Assembly: GCA_017979445.1 (NCBI GenBank)
Contig: CM030706.1
Coordinates: 10,898,967 to 10,962,966, forward strand
DNA: 64,000 bases
Origin: Akebia trifoliata
Lineage: Eukaryota; Streptophyta; Magnoliopsida; Ranunculales; Lardizabalaceae
Direction: 5' to 3'
Made by a program: the position numbers and the translations under genes. Below, in pieces: positions 22,056-34,460 of the stretch (within the stretch, counting starts at the first letter, position 1; every line of letters begins with the position of its first letter). The notes under the pieces were generated by a model. It was given only the letters and a program-made list of their open reading frames with translations, did not search any database and was not told where the DNA came from.

Positions 22056-22457
22056 ACACCTTAAAAAGGGTAATTTATTGGGCCGTTGCACCAATCTCAA
22101 TAAGTTCGGTATTATTCAGAATGGAAAAAAAGAAAGAGCTGGCCATTTATTTTATTAGTAAAACTTTGAACAAATTAGAAGCAAAATGTAACAAAATCGA
22201 GAAATAGCTTTCGCGCTCGTATGCACCTCCCAAAAGCTTCGACCTTATTTTCAGGCTCATAAGGTAAAAATTCTCACTAAATAGCTTTTGAGGGAGATTA
22301 TTTTTAGAATGAAGAATTCCCGAAAGGTAAAAAAGTGGGTCATGACATCGGGAGAGTTCAACCTGATATTCAAATCTAGAACAACACAAGAAGGATAAAC
22401 AATAGTAGATTTCCTTGTAGAAGACTCGAACTTATTCTCCAACTTGTTGTTCATAGA
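22056..22457 (+). pseudogene. Gypsy RNase H, 5' part, interrupted by element G1
   Basis: Reads ELAIYFISKTLNKLEAKCNK, then TSQKLRPYFQAHKVKIL after a frameshift, KKWVMTSGEFNLIFKSR and IVDFLVED. These are the RNase H motifs of a gypsy Pol (YFISK, LRPYFQAH, W..EL.EFD, ALADFL.E). The frame stops being recognisable exactly where the LTR of G1 begins at 22458. The next motif of the same protein continues on the other side of G1, at 34461. Confidence 0.8.
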
Positions 22458-24001
22458 TGTAGACACCTCATTTTTGCACTCGTTTGATTAATCAATTCGT
22501 CAACTCGATCGCGACGATTCCTAATGATGGATGCTTATTCCAATGGTTTATTTATTACTAGATATGTTTTAGAAATTCAAATGAGGTATCTCAAACTAAC
22601 AAAACTATAGAAATCACGCTAAGCTAGGAAAAAATAACTCCAAAAACATAGAAATCATCATCTTGCAGACAAAAAGAAGTTTTACGATAAAAATCATTAA
22701 AAAATGACTAAATTATCAAAACATCCCTAATATCAAAGTATCCTTAGAGCTCCCTTACGCTTAGGAAAATCCATTCGAACACATAAAACAACAAAATGAA
22801 ATCAAATAAATCATTCAATTTTCACCAAATTCGACAAATTTACGAAAATACCCATCATAAGGGTTGACAATCATTTCATGCCAAAAAAATTTCATAAGTG
22901 ACACAAACCAATAATCCCATTGAATTCCTTACAAAAATCGATTCTAAAACATCTTAGAACATCGAAAACCGACTTGAAACGCAAAAGTTTTCTTCGGGGG
23001 CAAAATGATAATTTTCTAATTTTAAAAAAATTAATTTTGAAATTAATAAATAAAATATTAATTAACGTAAATTAAAAAAAATAAAATTAATTTAAAAATC
23101 TAAACCAAGTCAATCTCATAAGACTTAAGTCAAAATCCTAATCTAAAAAGATCAAGTCAATCTCACAAGACTTAAGTTAAAACCCTAATCTAAAAAGACT
23201 AAGTCAATCTCATAAGATTTAAGTCAAAACCCTAATTAAAACAACCAAGTCAATCTCATAAGACTTAAGTCATAATCCTAATTAAAACCCTAATCTAAAA
23301 AGACCAAGTCAATCTCATAAGACTAAAGTCAAAATCCTAAATTATCTTATCTAAAAGGAGACCTATTCAAACCCTAATTCTTCCAAAAAAATCTATAAAT
23401 AGGAGCCTCTACAACCTAATTTCGCAGGTAAAAATAAATCCTAGAACAAGTAGGTCAAAAAGTCCCCCTACTCTTCCTCAAACCCTGATTTTGAAGTCCT
23501 AACTCTTTATTTATCATCCAAACCTTAGGTTTTGTAGAAAAACTTTCAAAAACTCTCCAAAAAATATCTAAAAATCCATCAAAAAAATTTAAGAAATACT
23601 CAGATCTAAGAAGGAGGTACTTCATCTTGGAGATCTGAAGTAGATCGAGTGACGAAAATAAAGAAATGAGTATTTTGCGAGGAACCGTTCTACCAATTCT
23701 GAGGGAACAAATCGTTGCGATCATCGTATAGGTATATTTTTATTTTATTTGTTTTAGGTCGTTTTAACAATATAATTATTTTTTGGATAATAGTAGAGAC
23801 TGGTATTTTGGCCAGGGTTGGTGCCTAATACCTTTCAACCCCGTAACATGATCCCCGGACCATAGTTTCTTTTTGTAGATTAGTTATTTTTATCTGTTAA
23901 AGTCAATGTTCGGTTCCTAGACCGTAATAACTAGGTGGCGACTCTGAAACCTCAAAAATCAAAAGTGGATCTGCACAGCCCATGGATCGAGGGAGCTTTT
24001 A
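22458..24001 (+). mobile_element. 5' LTR of G1
   Basis: It starts TGTAGACACCTCATTTTTGC and ends GAGGGAGCTTTTA (CA changed to TA), 1544 bp. TATAAATA lies at 23394-23401 after CTTCCAAAAAAATC. The promoter region upstream holds the short tandem repeats listed separately. GGTGGCGACTC words near the end are shared with the other family members. Confidence 0.9.
23105..23340 (+). repeat. Short tandem repeats in the LTR promoter of G1
   Basis: AAGTCAATCTCATAAGACTT followed by AAGTCAAAAYCCTAATYTAA recurs about five times at 40-60 bp spacing, just upstream of the TATA box. The 3' LTR (about 33608-33800) and the G3 LTR (about 42320-42530, minus) have four or five units. G2 has about two (55740-55860). 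Confidence 0.85.
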
Positions 24002-24002
24002 G

Positions 24003-24021
24003 TAGCGACTCCACTAGGGAT
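24003..24021 (+). other. Primer binding site of G1
   Basis: TAGCGACTCCACTAGGGAT follows the LTR by one base. In G2 the same site reads TGGCGACTCCACTGGGGAT, the less damaged form. G3 has TGGTGACTCCACTGGAGAT. Confidence 0.8.
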
Positions 24022-27000
24022 ATTGAGGTTCAAACTTGAAAAGTCCCAAGTATGGGAACATTGCCAAAACGACCTAGTTTTTTTTAGTTTATTTTTTATT
24101 TTTTTATTTTTTAATTATTTATTTATCGGTTTTTTATTTTTATTTTTATTATTCTTGTTGGTTCAACTATTGATCATTTATTTAGACTTTGAATATTTGG
24201 TTTTGGCATGTTATTTTCTATGGTTCAATCAAGGGTCATTTGGAATGACCCTAAATAACGCAAGATTTCAAGAAGTTAATTAAAGATGGAATGATGATTG
24301 TTGAATCGTGAAGTTTTTTTTATTGGGCATGGTCGATCTGCCCTTAGACAATATTTTTTTAGGAGTATGTCCATTGGCAGTAAAAAAAAAAATATAAAAA
24401 AAATGAATTTTAATTTTTCATCTTCTTCTCAAATAAATTATTTGTGAGTGATGTAGTAAGAAATAAAAAAATTGCCTTTTTTAATGTTGTTAGTGATGAG
24501 GATAGGATTCTAAGAAAAAAATTTAAAAAAAAATCGAAAAAAATATTTTTTTTGCGTGGTGTGCCGATAGTAGAAAACATTTTTTTTACTATTTTTATCT
24601 TCTTCTCCAATGGAAAAAAAGAAAAAATTAGCAATGTAAAAAAACATCCTCTCTCTATCTCCTTCCTCCTTCATCTCTCTTTCTCTTTCTCTCCACCTCC
24701 ATCAAATCTCATTAAAGGACAAAGTATCCTCCGTTTTTCAAACTCGATCTGATTAGAGGTGCTTGCGATGTACATTTAGAGAAATCGGTATCTTCGGTTT
24801 TCTGTCTAAAGTTTATATTTTTTATTTTTAAAAAAAAAAAAAAAAAAAAAAAACTCTCTTCTTGGTTTTCTTTAACTCAAAGAACATTCTCTCCCAAATC
24901 TCATCACATGGTCTGCCTTGATCCTTTTCATCTTTAATTGAGACTTCTATTCTGCTAGTTCCATATTCTTCAAAATGGGAAAGCAATCAACAGCCTTGGT
25001 TGTTTGGTGTAGATAATATCTAGGAATTCGATGAGGTGTTCTTGCTGTTTATGATCACACCTAGTGTTAGAGTCCGTTATCCACATCTCCTCACCCTTCA
25101 TAGAAGGACCAAGTATCCTTCGTGTCTCAACTCATTTTGATTGGAGTTGTTTGTGATGTACGATTCTCAATGTTTGAAGAAATTGATGTCCTCAGTTTTT
25201 TTTCTTGAAAGTTTAAAAAAAAAAAAAAAAAAAAAAAACCTATTGAATCAGTCATTGATTTTAATCGAATTTTCGCGACCAAATTTTCTTTTATTGAAGA
25301 TTAGGCACGATCTACAGAGAAAGAATTCCATTACCATAACAGATGCAATATATATATTTTTTCTCGTCTTTCAATGGTTAAGTTCCTCTTGAACTCAGAT
25401 GTTGCTGCCAGCAATGTACAAAAGAAAGATTTTGATTGAGTGTAATGGTGGTAGCACATATAAAAAAAAAGAAATGTGTTTAAAAGTGATGGGTTGTGAG
25501 TGTTGATGATAGCAACATAAAAAGGTTTAAAAAAAATAAAATTGAATAAGCTAGTCTTACTAGCTTAGTAAGGTTTTCTTCCTTACTAAAGGTCATTGAC
25601 CTCCCCACGTGGCAACAAATTAAAAAGAAAAGAAAATTTAAATGAGTTAGAATGTTTTGTGTGTGCTGCCAGCTAAAAAAATAAGATAAAAATGTGTGAG
25701 TTATGTGGTGGTGGTGGTAGCATGATGTGGATTGTGTGTGTTAGCATAAAAAAAAAAAGAGATTGCTTTTCTTACTAATGTAGTAAGATTTCAAATCTTA
25801 TTAAAGATTTTTTTATCTCACCACGTGGCATTTAAGAGCATGATCCAATACCATATGCTTATGGCGGATAAAATTCTAATAATTTTTAAAAGAAAAATTT
25901 CAAGAAAATTTTTAGATTTAATTTTTATTTCAAATATTGATCTTAGATTTCATCGCCACCAATTTTCAAAACCTTGGATCTAAATTAAAAAATTTGAATT
26001 TTATTGTCGGATCCAAAATTTTTCCATCAAATCTAAAAAGGCTATGGTATTGGATTACCGATGAGATGACCATGTTGGTTTATTGACCCTTAGTAAATTT
26101 TGAAATCTCTTTGTGTGGGTCAAATTAAATTATTTTTCAATTAAAATTTTGTTTTTTTTTGCCTAGATTGATCGATGATTAATTATTTTTGGGCTATCCT
26201 GGTTGATTGATCATTTTTATTTTCTTTTGCCCTATCTTGACTGATTGCTTGTCTGATATGCCATAATCTTAATTGATATATATCTTTAATGTGCGTGCAT
26301 TGATCTTGATTGATGTTATGGATATTTATGCTTTATGATCATATTTTTCTAATATCCATATTGTGATGATTGATCTGGCCCATGGGCCCATTTGTTTGAA
26401 AAGGCTCCAGGTACACCCCACCCTGTTTTCACACACCACTAGCACGTTTACCGCTTTGCATGCTTGCATGTCTTTTATAGCCAGCGTGGCACTAGTGTAT
26501 GGCCCGGTCTCCTTGTGAGATACGACGTCATGCATGAAAACCACAACTCCATTCATGTACCTTTATGGTACATAAAACTGGGGCATCAGTACAATTCGAT
26601 CAGGTGACACTGAAAGGTATATTGATGCACCCAGGCTGGAGCGACCTGAACCTTTGTCTTATGGTAAGCCGCAATGTCACATGTCCTAATCGCTAACTCT
26701 AGACTCGTACCTATACAATATATCAAAGTTAATCTAAATTCACCAATTGCACTTCTTGGTCAAAATCAGTGCCTAAGCGAGATCATGCTCTGCTGTACCC
26801 TACTATACGAGGGGGATAGACAATGTCTATTCTAGATGAGAGGTATTTAAGTGGGCCCTTGCTCAGCATTGTGCCCCACCTCTCAACTGGGGATTAAACT
26901 GGCTGCTTTTGACTTTAGAGATTTGGGTTGGAGTCTTAGATTATCACTTATACCGTATATCATACCAAAGTCACCATGTATCGAGAGGTATTTAGGTGCA

Positions 27001-27590
27001 CTTGGGCAAGGGTGGCCAGATAAATTGTATTGCACGCAGTGAACCTAGAGTCTAGAAACCTAATTATAGGTCACTACTCGAACTTATTGTGGGTATTCTC
27101 GGGTTGTTCTATTTAATCCAACCAAAAGGTAAGTGGGTGGACCAGTCCACACCGCTCCAATCGAACCCGCAATATTGGTCCAACCCAACAGACTTAATTG
27201 ATGAGACATATTGGTCAATATCAAGTTAAACCAATTAGTCCAATTGGTAAATGGATTTTATGGATCAACATATGGACCGGTTGAACTAATTGGCTTAAAA
27301 ATATTGGATGAAGTGATGCAAATGGAATATTCAGATCCATTGGGTCAAACCGGCCCAAACTCAAATGGGTATATAGCCCCAATCACTTTGCATCGACCAG
27401 TTGAATTCAATGGATTGAATATTTCATACTTAACAAGATCAGTAAATCATATTCATGTAATATTTCTTGATCGAAATATTTCATTGGTTAAAGATTTTGA
27501 ATCTAGGGGTTAACTTAACCCATGCTATCAAGAGGAACCTCTATTTGTTAAAAGTCTACTATAGGGTCCGTAACTAGTAATCCACCTTTG
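24022..27590 (+). other. Long untranslated leader of G1
   Basis: About 3.6 kb without a supportable gene. It opens with AAAGTCCCAAGTATGGGAAC, shared with G2 and G3. It holds A-runs at 24830-24852 and 25216-25238, CT-rich stretches, and a segment at 26350-27060 that is well conserved in G2. Open frames at 24023-25392 are low-complexity (Lys, Phe, Ile) and differ between copies, so I leave them out. Confidence 0.7.
26350..27060 (+). other. Conserved leader segment, non-coding
   Basis: It matches 58860-59545 of G2 along its whole length with long identical runs, for example TGATCTGGCCCATGGGCC, CTCTCAACTGGGGATT and GTGCACTTGGGCAAGGGTG. Stops occur in all frames in both copies. It also contains an internal duplication around TATACGGTATATCAAA-like words. 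The conservation above the neighbouring leader suggests a role in the RNA (packaging, dimerisation or translation), which is inference. Confidence 0.6.
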
Positions 27591-27594
27591 ATGG

Positions 27595-29107
27595 GGTTTT
27601 CAGGGTTATCATTGCATCCAAACTCAAACGTCCACCTCTTAGTTGGTGTCGTAAGTCCAGTCGGTTAAAACGAACATCAATACTAAGTCAACGAGCAGAA
27701 ATAACTTAAGAATCTGAGCTTCCAAAGATCCGTAAGATTTTGGTAATTTTTGCCAATGATATCAAAAATATAAAGGGTAAGGTAAATGCTTTAGAACATA
27801 TTTCAGAATCAACGGGCAATCCCATTGATGACCCAAAAGAAAAAAAAAAGGTAGAAGGAAATGCAACAAGACGTTCACATGAGGTCTTTGAACTTGACGA
27901 AAATGAAGAACATGTTGACGAAAATCCTGTGTTGGCCAACAGGATGTCTCAGTTGGAGTCAACTTTGAAGAGTATAAAAGGTATCAATGAAATTGTAGCA
28001 AGCATTGAAACTCTAAATCGTATCCCTAGAATTCATTTGCCAGAGAAGTTCGTGATGCCTGAAATGGACAAGTTCAGTGGAGTAGGTTGCGCAAAAACAC
28101 ATCTTGAGGTGTATGTTACTAATATACGCATTATGGGGCTCAGCGATGAGCAAATGACATTACTATTTCAACGAACTTTATCAGAATTAGCACTGCGATG
28201 GTTGATGTCTCAAGATCCAACTACAATAGGTACATGGGAAAATATGTCAAAAGCTTTCTAGTATCAATATAAGTACAGTACTGAGATTGAAATTTCAAGA
28301 AGCAATTTGGAGTCAACTAAACAGAAGAATGGGAAAATGTTTATTGATTTCATTAGTCGTTGGAGGGCCAAGGTTACACAAATGTGGGATAGACCTTCAG
28401 AGAAAAAACAAGTGGCTATTATCTTAAAAAATCTCTCGCAAGGGTATGCTCGACATCTAGTCTCCCAATACCTTCCTACATTTGAGTCTCTGTTGTAAGT
28501 CGGTAGCCAACTGGAAGATGCCTTTGCTTCCGGGGTCTTTACTAATCCTTCTGACGATAAGCTCAAAAAGCTTTTCACCAATTCCAAGCCTAACACTAAT
28601 CACGCCTATGTAGCCAGTACATTTGCTACCTCTTTCCAATCTACTACCCTGTCTACCAACCAAGTTAACCCTAGTCAACCTCGACCATGTAGGAAATTCA
28701 CCGATCTTAGGATGTCTTTGAGCCTTGTCTTTCATAAACTATTAAGTAAAGGGCTTATCGTACCCCTCCAACCTCGACCTTTACCAAACCTGCTCCCCAC
28801 TTCTTACAATCCCAACCTATTTTGTGAGTTTCACCAAAATCTCAGTCATCTTACTGATTGTTGCATCACCTTTCGTCACACAGTTCAAGATCTCATTGAC
28901 ACCAAAAAGGTTACTATCCCCGTCCCTGAGCAGCCAAATGTTACTAGCAACCCTTTAACTACTTACCAATCTCCTCAGACTTTGAACATGGTATTCAACA
29001 CTCAACTCTCGTTTGACCCAGCCTTTGTCATCCAGTTAGTCAATCATAAGCCTCCCAACCCCCCTCTTACTAGAGTGATGGTCTCTAATGAGGTTCTTAC
29101 CACCTAA
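27595..29107 (+). pseudogene. Gag of element G1
   Basis: The main open stretch (27740-28261) has RIHLPEKFVMPEMDKFSGVG (the PEKF..PD..KF.G motif), then LFQRTLSELALRWLMSQD and TIGTWENMSKAF, the core of plant gypsy Gag that forms the capsid. Past a stop, 28307-28498 gives FIDFISRWRAKV then KKQVAIILKNLSQGYARHL. The last part, 28712-29107, carries MSLSLVFHKLLSKGLI and CEFHQNLSHLTDCCITFRH, the place of the zinc-knuckle-like C...H...H...C segment. Only a few stops and frameshifts break it, which is less damage than in pol. Close copies are in G3, and the gene is absent in G2. Confidence 0.85.
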
Positions 29108-29109
29108 TG

Positions 29110-29479
29110 CAGCCTTGGCCAAGGGAGAAGAAGTAAGTCTAAACAAGACAAAGAATATGGAGAAGAAAACTCAGTCCTTTTTGCTTGGAAATGATGTCTT
29201 GAGTTCTCAGTTTGTAATCAAGCCCATTGTGGGTAATTGTCTCTAGTTTTTGAGTCTTGAGTCCAGTAATTTTTTATCAATTCAACAATCAAGTTTGTTT
29301 TTTTTAATCTCTTTTGAGTCAAGTTAGTTTGTCGAGTTTGCAATAGCGCTAGGTGCCCCATCTGAAGTCAATTGAATAAACGAAATTTCTGAATACCTCG
29401 AGCACATTAAGGAATTAACTAATAAACTGACTTCAAGGAGATAAATGTCTTGCTTGACCTCTAATCAAGGAAGCGAAGG
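29110..29479 (+). other. Gag-pol linker remnant of G1
   Basis: No domain seen. It is collinear with 60420-60720 of G2 (TCAGTCTGTAATCAAGCC-like start) and with the 44.0-44.6 kb region of G3. The protease expected here is absent from all three. Confidence 0.55.
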
Positions 29480-30281
29480 TCATTGACCTCGGAACAAAAA
29501 AATAATTCCCAAGAAATTTAGAGTGGAACTAACTTATCCCCAAAGGAACACAAAGAGATAATGAATTTATTCAAAAAATTCAAAAGACTTGCTTGTGTGG
29601 TCTTATGAGGATATGTTGGTTAAGCTTGAGTGTTATTCAACACGAAATATATACTCGTCCTACGGAAATACTACATGTATAAACCAATATAGACTCACAT
29701 AATCAGATGAAAAGTTATGAAATATATGAATGTTGGATTTCTCAACATAATGAGCTCCCAGAATATAAGACCAATGGAGAAATTAAAGTGGCCAATAAAG
29801 ATCTTGAAACTATCATCATAAAAGAGGTTTCAGTCACGTTGAGATTGGTATAAGAAATTATCTTTTGCACCATTAGTATGACTCGATCTTCTATGGAAGT
29901 TGTAGTGCTCGTTGTTATGTGATATGAAAGGAAAGTCAATTGTCAGAAGTAGATTAGATCCGTCAAGGGTATGAAGAACTAAACTTGATTGAAGAAAAAT
30001 AACTTAGAGTTCTATACCACATGCAAACTCATCAAAGAAGAGTCACTCACACGTTTGACAAGAAAATCAAAGTTCGCCACTTACAAGTCAGGGATTTAAC
30101 CATCAGACTTCAAAGAAAATTGAAACTTGTCCTCGACCATAGGAGGAAGTCTAAATTCAATTGGAAAGATTCATTCATTAAGAAAATACTGCCTGAAAAA
30201 ATCGTCAGATTTCAAGATCATGATAGAATTGAACTACTAGAGTCGACCAACCTTGATCAGATCAAGCGATACTATATTTAA
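29480..30281 (+). pseudogene. Pol remnant of G1: RT beginning fused to integrase end
   Basis: The first part reads SPKEHKEIMNLFKKF and, after frameshifts, WSYEDML, the start of gypsy RT (F...DVFAWSYEDMPG). After about 120 more bases comes TNGEIKVANKDLETIIIK, which belongs to the middle of integrase (QTNGAVEAANK). The frame 30021-30281 then gives THTFDKKIKVRHLQVRDL, KSKFNWKDSFIKKILPEK and NLDQIKRYYI, the integrase C-terminal domain, ending where plant gypsy Pol normally ends. RT palm with its YxDD, RNase H and the integrase DDE core are all missing. G3 has the same fusion. Confidence 0.82.
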
Positions 30282-30769
30282 GGAGGCCATTTTTGGCCAA
30301 ATCAATTTTTCTGCTACCTAGTTTAATATCTCATTTCTCAGCCCTTTGCAGTCTTTTAAAAAAAATGATGCATTTTTCTTTCTCAGCTTGATCACCTAAC
30401 CTAGGGGAGGGAAGAATTCGAACTATGTTTTAGTTTGATCCCAAAATTCTAGGGTACATAGGCAACCTGAAAAGTTACTTCAGGTCCAACTACATCAAAA
30501 TAAAAAAAATATATTCCCCCACAAAAAGCAAATTCAAAAGAAAAATAAATATTGTCAAAATGGGGAAGAAAAAGAAAATAATTTTAAAAAAATGCCACAC
30601 AAGGGACATTCGGATTTTTTGAGCCTTAAAATTCCTTTCTTTTTATGCCTAGTCCTAAGCTTACCCATGAAAGTCCTCCTGAGTACTGTGTGAAAAAGTC
30701 AAGGAAGGTAACAAAGAATGATCAAACAGTATCTCCAGAAATTTAAAAGGGAAGAAAAAGAAAATGGGT

Positions 30770-31040
30770 CCTACTAGGTTGCAAAACCCAAAAGGGTGAT
30801 TTAGGCAAAAATAAAGGCAAGCTCGCAATGTTGAAAATCCAAAAAGACGACCTTAGCAACAATCAAAGCAAAAATAAAAAAAATATAAGCTCGCTAGATT
30901 GAAAACCTGAAAGGCGATTTAGGAAAAAAGCAAGCCCGTTAGATTGAAAACTTGAAAGGGCAATCTAGGCAAAAATTAGAGCAACAGAAAAAAATCTGGG
31001 GAGTTGAAAAGCTAAAAGACGGTCCGAGCAGAAATATTAA
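30770..31040 (+). repeat. Degenerate repeats of about 50-65 bp in the 3' region of G1
   Basis: TTGAAAACCTGAAAGGCGAT followed by TTAGGCAAAAATAAAGGCAA and GCTCGCTAGA recurs about five times with indels. The same family of units lies at about 62135-62470 in G2, so this repeat is ancestral to the family. Confidence 0.75.
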
Positions 31041-31627
31041 AAGTCTGAATGATAAAGTTTCAATATCCAATTTAAATCAAATATAGACTCAATGGATACA
31101 AGTATCTCGTCTATGATTGATCATAAGAGCTTCATGTCCCTAAGTGAACCGACGGGGAGAAAGAATAAATTCTATGATGCATTTCAGAAAGAAATATTTT
31201 ATTCCAATTTTAAGCCAGACTCAAAATCTTCAATAAAAAGTTAAAGTAAAAAAGTTAAATCTTTATTGCATTTACGATAATCAAAGATTTTAAATCTTCA
31301 AAACAAGAGGCATTTTCCTTTTCTAAAGTATGTAGTTTTTTCCTTTACACTAGGGGCAGTCTTTTTCAAACTGAGTTCAACTATTCCTAGTGCAATGTTT
31401 TCTGTCAAACTAGGGGCATTTTGTTCTGAAGTTTAATCAACTCCAAAGGATAAAATTAACACTGAATTAGAAGGTTACCCTCTTGATAGCAATTTGTTGA
31501 AAACCCCTGAGGTTCAAAAGCAAGTTAAAATGTTGATCGGACCTTCATAAAATCCAACTCTTTGTTTTTCTTTTTAAAAGAAAAAATCAAATGCAGTGTT
31601 AATCCCCCGTTTGTTTCCCTCAAAAAA

Positions 31628-32600
31628 TTAGTTCATTACTCTTTCACCCTAAGTAGGTAAAGTAGGACTCCCAGAAAATTAGTTCATTACTCTTTCACCG
31701 TGAGTAGGTAGAGTAGGACTCCTAAAAAATTAGTTCAATACTCTTTCACCTTGAGTAGGTAGAGTAGGACTCCCAGAAAATTAGTTCACTACTCTTTCAC
31801 CCCGAGTAGGTAGAGTAGGACTCCCATAAAATTAATTCATTAATCTTTCACCCCGAGTAGGTAGAGTAGGACTCCTCAAAAAATTAGTTTATTACTCTTT
31901 TACCCTGAGTAGGTAGAGTAGGACTTCCAAAAAATTAGTTCAATACTCTTTCACCCTGAGTAGGTAGAGTAGGACTCTCAGAAAATTAGTTCATTACTCT
32001 TTCACTCCGAGTAGGTAGAGTAGGAATCCTAGAAAATTAGTTCATTACTTTTTCACCCTGAGTAAGTAGAGTAAGACTCCACAAAAAATTAGTTCATTAC
32101 TCTTTTACCCTGAGTAGGTAGAGTAGGACTCCTAGAAAATTAGTTCATTACTCTTTCACCCTGAGTAGGTAGAGTAGGACTCCCAGAAAATTAGTTCATT
32201 ACTCTTTCACCCCGAGTAGGCAGAGTAGGACTCCTAGAAAATTAGTTCATTACTCTTTCACCTTGAGCAGGTAGAGTAGGACTCCCATAAAATTAGTTCA
32301 TTACACTTTCACCCAGCGTAGGTAGAGTAGGACTCCTAGAAAATTAGTTCATTACTCTTTCACCCTGAGTAGGTAGAGTAAGACTCCTCAAAAAATTAGT
32401 TCATTACTCTCTCACCCTAAGCAGGTAGAGAGTTGACTCCCAAAAAAATAGTTCATTACTCTTTCACCCCCGAATAGGTAGAGTAGGACTCAAAAAAAAA
32501 AATTCATTACTCTTTCACCCCGAGTAGATAAACTAGGACTCCCCAAAAACATTTATTCATTACTCTTTCACTCAGGGTAGGTAGAGTAAGACATTCAACT
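31628..32600 (+). repeat. 51-bp tandem array, about 19 copies
   Basis: Copies start at AGTTCATTACTCTTTCACCC or close variants at 31630, 31681, 31732, 31783, 31834, 31886, 31937, 31988, 32039 and so on every 51-52 bp to about 32556, each ending GTAGAGTAGGACTCC. They differ by scattered point changes. There are no unique spacers. G2 has only one degenerate counterpart of this unit, near 63027-63080. Confidence 0.95.
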
Positions 32601-32939
32601 TTTACTTCGATTAATATTAGTTTATGCTCAGATTATGCTCACTTATACTCAGATTTTGCTCAAATGTTCTGAGATTTATCTCATATTTCAAGTACATACA
32701 CTTGCATATTTTTAGTCAGGGAGAATTTTCTAAAATTTAAGGATTTGACGCCGTCAGTGAGGGCTTGCGCTCGAGGACCTGACCACCTTTTTGTTCGAGG
32801 AGAGTTTTACCCTCAAGAAATCGAACATCCAGATGAATTACTAAATCAGTCTGCAAAATGAACTGTCACTAGCTTTGGCATTCGAATATCGCATTATCTA
32901 CTGAAATAGATTTGCTATCTAGTTTGCTTCAACCGTTTG

Positions 32940-32954
32940 CCAAAGAGGGGCATC
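32940..32954 (+). other. Polypurine tract of G1
   Basis: CAAAGAGGGGCATC stands directly before the 3' LTR. G2 has CAGAGAAGGGCATC at the same place. It primes plus-strand DNA synthesis in LTR elements. Confidence 0.8.
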
Positions 32955-34460
32955 TGTAGACATCCCATTTTTACACTCGCCTGATTAATCAATTCGTCAA
33001 CTCGATCGCAACGATTCCCAATGATGGATGATTATTCCAATGCTTTATTTGTTACTAGATATGTTTCAAAAATTCAAATGAGGTATCTTAAACTAACAAA
33101 ACTTTAGAAACCACACTATGCTAGGAAAATATAATCCCAAAAACATAAAAATCATCATCTTGCAGACAAAAAGAAGCTTTAAGATAAAAATTACTAACAA
33201 TGATCAAATTACCAAAATACTCTTAATATCAAAACATCCTTGATCCCCCTTATGCTTAGGAAAACCCATTCGAACACATAAAATACTAAAATGAAATCAA
33301 ATAAATCATTTAGCCAATTTTCACCAAATTCGATAAATTTATGAAAATGCCCCTCATAAGGGTTGGCAATCATTTCATGGTAAAATATTTCATAAGTGAC
33401 ACAAACCAATAATCCTATTGAATTCCTTACGAAAAATCGATTTCAAAACATCTTAGAACATCGAAAATCGACTTGAAACGCAAAAATTCTCTTCGGGGGC
33501 AAAACGATAATTTTTTAATTTTTAAAAAATTTTAATTTCGAAATTAATAAATAAAATATTAATTAACGTAAAGTAAAACATCAATAAAATTAATTTAAAA
33601 ATCTAAACCAAGTCAATCTCATAAGACTTAAGTCAAAATCCTAATTAAAATCCTAATCTAAAAAGACCAAGTCAATCTCATAAGACTTAAGTCAAAACCC
33701 TAATTATAACAACCAAGTCAATCTCATAAGACTTAAGTCAAAACTCTAATTAAAATCCTTATATAAAAAGACCAAGTCAATCTCGTAAGACTAAAGTCAA
33801 AGTCCTATTTTATCTTATTTAAAAGGAGACCTATTCAAATTCTAATTCTTCCAAAAAAATATATAAATAGGAACCTCCACAACCTAATTTCGCAGGCAAA
33901 AATAAACCCTAGAATAAGTAGGTCAAAAAGTCCCCCTAACCTTCCTCAAACCTTGATTTTGAAGTCCTAACTCCTTACTTATCATCCAAACCCTAGATTT
34001 TGTAGAAAAACTTCCAAAAAATATATAGAAATCCATCAAAAAAATTTAGGAAATACTCAGATCTAAGAAGGAGGTACTCATCTTAGAGATCTGAAGTACA
34101 TCGAACGACGAAAATAAAATAAGGAGTAGTTTGCGAGGAGCCGTTCTACCAATTCTAAGGGAACAAATCGTTACGATCATCGTATAGGTATATTTTTATT
34201 TGATTTGTTTTAGATATTTTTAACAATTTAATCATTTTTTTGGGTAATAGTAGAAATCTGTGTTTGCCGAACAGGGTTGGTGCCTAATACCTTCCAATCC
34301 TGTAACGTGATCCCCAGATCATAGTTTCTTTTTGTAAATTAGTTATTTTTATCTGTTAGAGTCAATGTTTGATTTCTAGACTGTAATAACTAGGTGGCGA
34401 CTCCCAAATCTCAAAAATCCAAAGCGGATCCGTACACCCCACGGATCAAGGGTGCTTTCA
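32955..34460 (+). mobile_element. 3' LTR of G1
   Basis: It starts TGTAGACATCCCATTTTTAC and ends GGGTGCTTTCA, 1506 bp, with a TATA box at 33862-33869. It is collinear with the 5' LTR throughout apart from small indels in the repeat tract. Confidence 0.9.

Larger units (their letters stand above)
30282..32954 (+). other. 3' non-coding region of G1
   Basis: It begins GGAGGCCATTTTTGGCC, shared with G2 and G3. It contains two sets of repeats (30770-31040 and 31628-32600, listed separately) and the words ACACTAGGGGCAGTC and TGACGCCGTCAGTGAGGGC near the end, also found in G2. No ORF is supported. Confidence 0.75.
22458..34460 (+). mobile_element. Element G1: Ty3/gypsy retrotransposon with two LTRs, non-autonomous
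   Basis: A 12.0 kb element: 5' LTR 22458-24001, primer site 24003, leader to about 27590, gag 27595-29107, an RT-integrase fusion remnant 29480-30281, a repeat-rich 3' region, a polypurine tract and the 3' LTR 32955-34460. The flanking pentamers are ATAGA on the left (22453-22457) and GTAGA on the right (34461-34465), a likely target duplication with one change. The host RNase H reading resumes after it. Protease and most of RT, RNase H and integrase are missing. The two LTRs differ at roughly one in ten positions over the first 230 bp counted by eye, so it is old. Confidence 0.88.

Noticed and set aside
23105..23360. Telomere-like AAACCCTAA words
   Set aside because: They occur once per LTR repeat unit within longer unrelated sequence, not as uninterrupted heptamer runs.
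24023..25392. Several overlapping frames on both strands, up to 102 codons
   Set aside because: Made of A- and T-runs (Lys, Phe, Ile). They overlap each other and are not conserved as frames in the corresponding leader of G2.
31628..32600. CRISPR-like regular array
   Set aside because: The whole 51-bp period is repeated, without unique spacers. It sits inside a plant retrotransposon.
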